A stretch of 10,962 nt of DNA from an uncultured Lachnospiraceae bacterium (GTDB lineage Bacteria > Bacillota > Clostridia > Lachnospirales > Lachnospiraceae), in contig CADBTO010000345.1 in the NCBI GenBank assembly GCA_902797565.1, positions 1 through 10,962 of the forward strand, read 5' to 3'. Both the position numbers and the translations under genes were made by a program. The notes below the pieces were generated by a model. It did no database searches. It was not told the origin of the DNA and saw nothing but the letters and a program-made list of their open reading frames with translations. Shown here piece after piece: positions 5,345-10,962 of the stretch; within the stretch, counting starts at the first letter, position 1, and every line of letters begins with the position of its first letter.

Positions 5345-8300
5345 ATGAAGAAAAAAACATCACAGAGGATTTTGGCAAGTGTCCTGGTTGTGATATTTAT
5401 TGTGGGCATTGTCCTGATGTATTACTGGATGCTGTACGGGGAAAAACACAGCAACATCCGCAAGGACAGTGAGATAACCGCATGGAGGTTTGCGGACGAA
5501 TTCGACAAGGGGCTCATGTCAGATTATGCGGCGGTCCGATTGACAGCGTTTACGCTCGAAGAGATGCTCCAGGACGGGAAAACAAAGGAGGAGCTCCAGG
5601 AATATATCGTGGCGCAGTCCGCGATGATCCGGAATGTGGTGTCTGAAAATTCAACGGCACTGTATGGTTATGTTGCCGGGAATTATCTTGACGGGGAGGA
5701 ATGGGTGCCGCCGGAAGACTATATAGCAACCGAGCGCCCATGGTATACCGTTCCGCTGGGCAGTGATGAAGAGGTGGCGTTTTCCGGTCCATATGTGGAT
5801 GCAATGACCGGAGACAGCATCCTTTCGCTTGGAAAGGTCCTGGATGATGGGAAGAGCGTGGTTTCGATTGACATCTCGATGGTGGATTTTCAGAAGATGA
5901 TCGAAGAAGGCGCGGAAACCGATGATCTGGAGATGGTACTGGACGCGAAAGGAACTGTCATTGCGCATTCGAACAAGGAAGAGGTCGGGACGCAGTATGA
6001 TGCGAAAGCAGAAACGCTTGGCGCGCAGGTTTTCCGGGAATTCGCAAAGTCTGGGAAAGAGTATTTTACGGTAAGAGTTGACGGGATCCGGTATATTGCC
6101 TATGCAGCAAAAATGAAGAATGGCTGGTATGCAATATCGGTGAAAAACGCTTCCAGTGCGTTCTGGTCTATGAATCTGATTCTGGTTTTGACGATCGTCC
6201 TGGTGGCAGTGGTCATCACGATTATTGGCGTGATCCTGTCCTTCTCCAGCAGGCGCAGCCAGATGGTGAATTTCCTCAGTCAGCAGCTGGCGTCCGTTGC
6301 GGATATCTATGTCTCGCTTTATGAGATCAATTTCCAGGATGATACGTTTGAAGAGCTGCGGAATGAAAAAGCTGTGGCAGAAATGATCCGGGGGGCAAGA
6401 TCGCATTGCCAGGAGGTGCTGCGCAAGGTGATGGAGCGTTTTTCCGATCCGCTTTCGCGTGAGGAACTTCTGGATTTCATTGATTTTGGGAAGCTGGAGG
6501 AGCGTCTGGCGGATGCAGACACGGTGACAATGGAGTTCCTGAACAAAAAGAAGCAATGGCGCCGTGCGAGGTATATTGTGTCTGAACGCCTTCCGGATGG
6601 CCGGATCTCACGGGGAATGTACCTGATCGAGGATATTGATGAGGAAAAGAAAAAACGTGACCAGCTGGCAGAGGTTCTGGAAACCAATAACTACCGGCTT
6701 TGGACGATTGCAAAGCTGTTTATGGCGGCATATGAGGTGGATCTGGAGCATGACGCGTTCTCAGAGATCAAGATGGACAGCCATATTGTGACAGATTTGC
6801 TCGGAGATGCGCGCACGAATGCACAGATGATGCTGCGGAAAGTCATGGAAAACATCACGGATCCGGAATATCTGGATGAAGTGTCTAGGTTCATTGATCT
6901 GGGAAGCTTGACAGACCGGCTGCGCAAGACCGATACGGTCATGATGGAGTACTTGAGCAACCAGGGGCGTTGGCGGAGGCTGCGCTTTATTGTTTCGCGC
7001 CGTGGCAAGTCCGGAGCGCCGACCAGTGTGCTGTGGCTGGGTGAGGATATTGACCAGGAGCGGAAGGAGCGGAGCAGGCTGATTGATATGTCTGAGCGGG
7101 CGCTTGCCGCAAGCGAGGCAAAATCCTCGTTCCTGTCCAATATGTCCCATGAGATCCGCACGCCAATCAATGCGGTGCTGGGGCTCAATGAGATGATCTT
7201 GCGGGAGTGCGGCGACCAGAATATCCTGAATTATTCCGAAAGTATCCGGACAGCAGGAAGCACGCTTCTGGGCCTCATCAATGATATCCTGGACTTTTCC
7301 AAGATTGAGGCGGGGAAAATGGAGATCATCCCCGTGGAATATGATCTTTCGTCCATTCTGAATGATCTGGTGAACATGATCCAGACCAGGGCCGATGCGA
7401 AGGGGCTGATGCTGGTACTGGATTTTGACAAGGATATGCCGAATCTGCTGAACGGGGATGAAATCCGAATTAAGCAGGTGATCACAAACATCCTGACGAA
7501 CGCGGTCAAGTATACGGAAAAGGGGAGCGTGGTCTTTGGAATGACCTATGAGAAGCTCCCGGAGGAGCCGGACAGCGTGCTGCTCCAGGTGTCGATCAAA
7601 GATACGGGAATCGGCATCAAAGAAGAGGATCTGAAAAAACTCTTCTCTGAATTTGAGCGGATCGAGGAAAAACGCAACCGGAATGTGGAAGGCACAGGGC
7701 TGGGCATGAACATCACAAAGAGCCTGTTGCAGATGATGGGCAGTACGCTGAAGGTGGAGAGTATCTATGGTCTTGGCTCGAAGTTCTCGTTTGCGGTCAA
7801 ACAGAAAGTTGTAAGCTGGAGTCCGATCGGGGATTATGAAGCTTCCTATAAAAAGTCCCTGAAACAGCGGGGCAGGTATAAAGCATCGTTTACGGCACCG
7901 ACTGCGGAAGTGCTCGTGGTGGATGATAACCAGATGAACCTAATGGTCTTCAAGAGCCTGCTGAAGCGTACAGGCGTGAAGATTGATATGGCAGGCAGCG
8001 GGGATGAGGCACTTTCGCTTGCGTATGACAAAAAATATGATGTCATATTCCTGGATCATATGATGCCGGAGAAGGACGGGATCGAAACGCTGCATGAAAT
8101 GCGGGCGCAAAAAGCAGGGCCGAACCTGCACACCACGGCAATCTGCCTGACAGCGAACGCGATTTCCGGTGCGCGTGAGGAATATATTGCGGCGGGATTT
8201 GATGATTACCTGACGAAGCCGATTGATTCTGTGAAGCTGGAGGAGATGCTGCAGAACTATCTGCCGGAAGAAAAGCTGGAGTATGCAGAAGAAGAGGATG

Positions 8301-9001
8301 CAGAAGGATCTGGCGCTGGCAGGCCGGATGGAGCTGGCGCGCCGGGCGGCGTGGTCGGAACGGGTGGATCTGGCAGTGCTGCGGCTGAAGCGGCAGAGGC
8401 AGAGGCAGAGCCGGAAGTGCCGGAGGAACTTGCCGCGCTGAAGGGGCAGGATTGGATTGATCTTGGCATTGGCCTGAAAAACAGCGGAACGGTGGACGCA
8501 TATCTGCCGCTGCTGGAGATTTTCTATGGTTCTCTGGAAGAGAAGGCACAGGAGATCGAGCAGTTCTATGAAGCGAAGGATCTGAAGAACTACACGATCA
8601 AGGTACACGCGCTGAAGAGTTCTGCACGGATCATTGGTGCGGCGGCATTTGGTGAAGAGGCGCAGCAGCTGGAAAATGCAGGGAAGGCTGAGGACACGGC
8701 ATATATCGAGGAGCACCATGCGGCATTTCTGCAGGAACTTCGGAGTTTCCGGGAACCGCTGGCCGAAATGTTTGCGCAGGATTCATCCGGGAAGCCGGAA
8801 GCGGATGCGTTTTTGATGGAGGCGGTCTATGAGGAGCTGCGTGAGGCGGCGGAAAATATGAGCCTGGATGGTCTGGATGATGTTTTCAAGGAGATGGAGG
8901 ACTATGCGATTCCGGAAGGAGACATGGAGCGATGGAAAGCAATTCGGAGTGCGTATGAGCAGTATGATTATCAGGGGATTATAAACGCTTTGGATGCTTG
9001 A
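5345..9001 (+). CDS. Hybrid sensor histidine kinase: dCACHE, two PAS-like modules, HisKA, HATPase, REC, HPt
   Basis: This 1218-residue membrane protein is a self-contained phosphorelay. Transmembrane helices lie at about residues 9-30 and 277-300. The outside segment between them is a double CACHE sensor (ERPWY at 130-134, GPYVDAMTG at 148-156). Two homologous cytoplasmic modules follow (about 315-441 and 452-579). HisKA has the phospho-acceptor H602 in MSHEIRTP. The ATPase has N719 (N box), D753 in DTGIG (G1 box) and GTGLG at 783-787 (G2 box). The receiver starts near 855 and has phospho-acceptor D904 and the TKP Lys. A Gly/Ala/Glu-rich linker (about 985-1027) leads to an HPt domain with H1088 in VHALKSSAR, then an acidic helical tail of about 80 residues. 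A strong ribosome binding site (AAAGGAG, 5332-5338) fixes ATG 5345. No output regulator is nearby, so the final phosphate acceptor must be encoded elsewhere. All catalytic residues are present. Domain calls are secure; the signal is inferred. Confidence 0.95.
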   Translation: MKKKTSQRILASVLVVIFIVGIVLMYYWMLYGEKHSNIRKDSEITAWRFADEFDKGLMSDYAAVRLTAFTLEEMLQDGKTKEELQEYIVAQSAMIRNVVSENSTALYGYVAGNYLDGEEWVPPEDYIATERPWYTVPLGSDEEVAFSGPYVDAMTGDSILSLGKVLDDGKSVVSIDISMVDFQKMIEEGAETDDLEMVLDAKGTVIAHSNKEEVGTQYDAKAETLGAQVFREFAKSGKEYFTVRVDGIRYIAYAAKMKNGWYAISVKNASSAFWSMNLILVLTIVLVAVVITIIGVILSFSSRRSQMVNFLSQQLASVADIYVSLYEINFQDDTFEELRNEKAVAEMIRGARSHCQEVLRKVMERFSDPLSREELLDFIDFGKLEERLADADTVTMEFLNKKKQWRRARYIVSERLPDGRISRGMYLIEDIDEEKKKRDQLAEVLETNNYRLWTIAKLFMAAYEVDLEHDAFSEIKMDSHIVTDLLGDARTNAQMMLRKVMENITDPEYLDEVSRFIDLGSLTDRLRKTDTVMMEYLSNQGRWRRLRFIVSRRGKSGAPTSVLWLGEDIDQERKERSRLIDMSERALAASEAKSSFLSNMSHEIRTPINAVLGLNEMILRECGDQNILNYSESIRTAGSTLLGLINDILDFSKIEAGKMEIIPVEYDLSSILNDLVNMIQTRADAKGLMLVLDFDKDMPNLLNGDEIRIKQVITNILTNAVKYTEKGSVVFGMTYEKLPEEPDSVLLQVSIKDTGIGIKEEDLKKLFSEFERIEEKRNRNVEGTGLGMNITKSLLQMMGSTLKVESIYGLGSKFSFAVKQKVVSWSPIGDYEASYKKSLKQRGRYKASFTAPTAEVLVVDDNQMNLMVFKSLLKRTGVKIDMAGSGDEALSLAYDKKYDVIFLDHMMPEKDGIETLHEMRAQKAGPNLHTTAICLTANAISGAREEYIAAGFDDYLTKPIDSVKLEEMLQNYLPEEKLEYAEEEDAEGSGAGRPDGAGAPGGVVGTGGSGSAAAEAAEAEAEPEVPEELAALKGQDWIDLGIGLKNSGTVDAYLPLLEIFYGSLEEKAQEIEQFYEAKDLKNYTIKVHALKSSARIIGAAAFGEEAQQLENAGKAEDTAYIEEHHAAFLQELRSFREPLAEMFAQDSSGKPEADAFLMEAVYEELREAAENMSLDGLDDVFKEMEDYAIPEGDMERWKAIRSAYEQYDYQGIINALDA

Positions 9002-9028
9002 CAAACCGGCCGTAAATGATACTATAAA
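8998..9028 (+). promoter_or_regulatory. Promoter for the surface-protein gene, overlapping the kinase stop codon
   Basis: A perfect TTGACA (8998-9003) contains the kinase TGA stop (8999-9001). The -10 is either TACTAT (9020-9025; 16-nt spacer, with an extended TG at 9017-9018) or TATAAA (9023-9028; 19-nt spacer). Transcription would start about 80 nt before the ATG at 9116. The 114-nt gap shows no terminator for the kinase gene and no known riboswitch. Confidence 0.62.
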
Positions 9029-9115
9029 ATATGTTGCAAAAAAAGGCGAGAGCTGGACGGTGGAGAAGAACCGGGCGGCTTTGGATTTGGATCAGGAAAA
9101 AGGAGGATGGATGCG

Positions 9116-10962
9116 ATGAAACGGCGCAAGCAGATACTTGCCGGTGTCCTGGCGATGGCACTGGGGTTTAGTATGCTGCCGACTGCAGCGGTCAGCGTGC
9201 AGGCAGCCACGAAGCCGAAGCTGGAAAAAACTTCGGTGACGCTGAAGGTGGGGAAGACATACACGATCAAGGTGAAGAATGCCAAAAAGGCAACGATCAA
9301 GTACAAGTCGAGCAAAAAGAGTATTGCGACGGTTTCTGCCAAGGGCAAGGTCACGGCAAAGAAAGCAGGGAAAGCGACCATTACGGTCACGGTGAAGAAG
9401 AACAAGAAGACAACGAAGCTGACATGCAAGATCACGGTGAAAAAGGCAGGGGCGACGACGAAGCCGACCACCGGGGAAAGCACGGGAGATACAGGCAGCG
9501 GCCAGACAACGCCGGTAAAGGCGAACTATACCGTATCATTCAATACGGGAGAAGGCTCTGCGGTGGCATCCCAGAGCGTTGAGGAAGGTGGTGCGGCTGC
9601 GAAGCCGGACGTGCCGACGCGGACGGGCTACACCTTTGATGGCTGGTATAAGGATGCAGCCTACACATTGCCTTATGACTTTATGGCACCGGTCACGACC
9701 AATACGGTTTTGTACGCTAAGTGGACGGCGACATCGACAGCGCCTGCATTCAGCGGCGGCGGCGGAGCAGCAAGCGGCGGCGGCGGAGCAGCAGGCGGCG
9801 GAGCAGCAGCAAGCGGCGGCGGTGGAGCAGCGGCAGGCGGCGGGGCATCAGCAGGCGGTGGAGCAGCCGGTGGTGGAGCAGCAGCAGGCGGCGGTGGCGC
9901 GGCAGCAGGCGATTCATCACAGGCGGACACCGTAACCAAAGGCAACGGCATTGCGGCGAAGCTGGACAAGGATACGGCAAAGACAGAAGATATGCAGCCG
10001 ACCGTCAAGATGAGTGATGTGGCAGAGCGGAAAGCAAACACGGAAACCGTAACGGTTGGTTCCCAGGCAAAGCTGGATGAGGCCCTTGCCGGGGAAGGGG
10101 CGGTCCCGAAGAAGATCATCTATACTTCGCAGGAGACAGAGACGATTACGATCGGGAAGAAGGACGCGCCGCTGAACCTTCCGGAGACGGAACTGGTGGT
10201 GGATGCACCGAATACGACAATCAATAATTATGCGAAATTTGAAAGCATTACCGTTAAGGATATCAAGAAGAATACCTGGCGGGAGATGGGCACGGGCAAC
10301 CAGATGGAAATCCAGGATGATGATGCGCATATTGCGGTATACGGGGATGATGCGGATCTTTCCATAGACCTTGCCAAGGCAAAAGAGGCGGAGAACAAAG
10401 CCAAAGAGGAGGCGGACAAGGAACAGAAGGATGAAATAGAGGCAACGCTGAATCTGGAGATCGGGAAGGGTGTCACGGGGAAAGCGTTCAAGCAGGTGAA
10501 GATGAACCGCGAAAAAACGACCGTGCGCATTGCGAGCAAGACGGACAAGAACAAGGTTCCGGTCCAGATCAAAGCGAAGGATACGACCTTGAATACGGAT
10601 GTTCCGGTCGATGTGGAAACAGCAGAATCCATGCGGCTGGAACTGTCCGGGGATGCGCATGTCCAGACTTCCGTGGAACGGGAGAAGAAGGATGTGCAGG
10701 TTGATGTGGCCGGGGTTGGTATCGTCAGTGTGGCGACGAAAGGCTCCACTGAGCAGGAACGCATCCAGGCGACCTATGATCCGGGTGTTTTTTCTGAAGA
10801 TCAGAACCAGAAGACAACGGTTTCCGGGACGGTACAGGTAATCGCGCAGGGTGCGACAGCGGGCACGGATCTTGCAAGCGGGACGGCGAAGCTTTCACCG
10901 GTACGCGCGACTGAGGCGGACAGGGCTGCGGCAACAAAAACGGCAGCCATTAAGAATGGAAA
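9116..10962 (+). CDS. Large secreted surface protein: signal peptide, Ig-like (BIG2), InlB B-repeat, Gly/Ala linker; 3'-truncated by window edge
   Basis: The frame is open from ATG 9116 to the window end (615 codons, no stop). The start has a perfect ribosome binding site (AAGGAGG, 9100-9106, 9 nt upstream); the in-frame ATG at 9107 abuts it and is too close. Residues 1-30 form a signal peptide (basic MKRRK, hydrophobic core, AVSVQA cleavage site). Residues about 35-112 are a very Lys/Thr-rich bacterial Ig-like group 2 domain (YKSSKKSIATVSAKGKVTA). Residues 138-204 are one InlB B-repeat (Flg_new type; GYTFDGWYKD, VLYAKWT). Residues 213-265 are a Gly/Ala block linker. Residues 266-615 have no family I can name; they look beta-rich with short hydrophobic/polar alternation (ETELVVDAPNTTINNY, ESITVKDI), broken by a charged helical insert at about 420-443 (AKAKEAENKAKEEADKEQ). 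It is probably anchored or released at the cell surface; an anchor would lie beyond the window. An adhesin or scaffold role is inference. Confidence 0.88.
   Translation, partial: MKRRKQILAGVLAMALGFSMLPTAAVSVQAATKPKLEKTSVTLKVGKTYTIKVKNAKKATIKYKSSKKSIATVSAKGKVTAKKAGKATITVTVKKNKKTTKLTCKITVKKAGATTKPTTGESTGDTGSGQTTPVKANYTVSFNTGEGSAVASQSVEEGGAAAKPDVPTRTGYTFDGWYKDAAYTLPYDFMAPVTTNTVLYAKWTATSTAPAFSGGGGAASGGGGAAGGGAAASGGGGAAAGGGASAGGGAAGGGAAAGGGGAAAGDSSQADTVTKGNGIAAKLDKDTAKTEDMQPTVKMSDVAERKANTETVTVGSQAKLDEALAGEGAVPKKIIYTSQETETITIGKKDAPLNLPETELVVDAPNTTINNYAKFESITVKDIKKNTWREMGTGNQMEIQDDDAHIAVYGDDADLSIDLAKAKEAENKAKEEADKEQKDEIEATLNLEIGKGVTGKAFKQVKMNREKTTVRIASKTDKNKVPVQIKAKDTTLNTDVPVDVETAESMRLELSGDAHVQTSVEREKKDVQVDVAGVGIVSVATKGSTEQERIQATYDPGVFSEDQNQKTTVSGTVQVIAQGATAGTDLASGTAKLSPVRATEADRAAATKTAAIKNG
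9752..9910 (+). repeat. In-frame GC-rich tandem repeat encoding Gly/Ala blocks
   Basis: These 159 nt encode 53 residues made only of Gly, Ala and Ser: runs of 3-4 Gly alternate with runs of 2-3 Ala (SGGGGAASGGGGAAGGGAAA and onward). The first two units are a perfect 21-nt tandem duplication (9752-9772 and 9773-9793); later units are degenerate 15-21-nt copies. All unit lengths are multiples of three, so gain or loss of units would change linker length without breaking the frame. Long open frames across this tract in other frames and on the other strand are by-products of the composition. Confidence 0.9.

Noticed and set aside
5651-6556. 301-residue reverse-strand open frame inside the kinase
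   Set aside because: It is fully contained in the kinase gene, His/Arg/Ile-rich with no recognisable domain, as expected for an antisense shadow.
9031-9171. 46-codon frame starting at ATG 9031, Arg/Trp-rich, in the leader of the surface protein
   Set aside because: It has no ribosome binding site and overlaps the strong start at 9116; probably chance.
9022-9483. 153-residue reverse-strand open frame, very hydrophobic
   Set aside because: It is the complement of the Lys/Thr-rich signal peptide and Ig-like domain (AAG/ACG codons read as Leu/Phe/Val); no ribosome binding site and the + strand gene is well supported.
9673-10119. 148-residue reverse-strand Pro/Ala-rich frame and Arg-rich + strand frames across the Gly/Ala tract
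   Set aside because: The GGC/GCA repeat gives open frames in every reading; only the 9116 frame has a signal peptide, start site and continuing domains.

Overview
The window looks like a chromosomal stretch from a Gram-positive gut-type Clostridium relative, most likely Lachnospiraceae. Reasons are the moderately high GC content with AAGGAGG-type ribosome binding sites, a C1 peptidase with a lectin-like domain, a DegV protein, a very large dCACHE hybrid histidine kinase, and a Lys/Thr-rich Ig-like plus InlB-B-repeat surface protein. All genes I can support are on the + strand and co-directional. The species is inference; no RNA gene is present to place it.

Layout. Bases 1-1200 hold the 3' part of a secreted papain-family (C1) peptidase with a lectin-like domain; its start and catalytic Cys lie upstream of the window. 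A promoter whose -35 box overlaps the peptidase stop codon drives a structured leader and an 89-residue single-pass membrane protein (1341-1610), closed by a clear intrinsic terminator (1654-1695). A new extended -10 promoter (about 1730-1738) then starts a housekeeping run: yhaM (3'-5' exoribonuclease, 1806-2798), rlmD (23S rRNA m5U methyltransferase, 2932-4344), a DegV/FakB-type fatty-acid-binding protein (4399-5277), and a 1218-residue hybrid histidine kinase (5345-9001). No intrinsic terminator is visible between these four genes, so they may be co-transcribed, although the gaps of 54-133 nt leave room for internal promoters. A further promoter overlapping the kinase stop codon precedes a large secreted protein that starts at 9116 and runs off the window end without a stop.

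How the genes relate. YhaM and RlmD serve RNA turnover and ribosome maturation. DegV probably presents exogenous fatty acids to a FakA kinase that is not in the window. The kinase has an extracellular dCACHE sensor, two tandem homologous cytoplasmic PAS-like modules, HisKA, HATPase, receiver and HPt domains, so it is a complete internal phosphorelay with no separate output regulator nearby. Its sensor carries a residue pattern matching the amino-acid-binding dCACHE class, which is the most testable idea in the window. The two secreted proteins at the edges (peptidase and Ig/InlB-repeat protein) belong to the cell surface.

No mobile element, CRISPR array, tRNA, rRNA or phage gene was seen. I did not find an undescribed multi-gene system. 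The unusual points are local: the sensor motif, the duplicated kinase module, the Gly/Ala block linker and uncharacterised C-terminal half of the surface protein, the structured leader before the small membrane protein, and -35 boxes built on stop codons.
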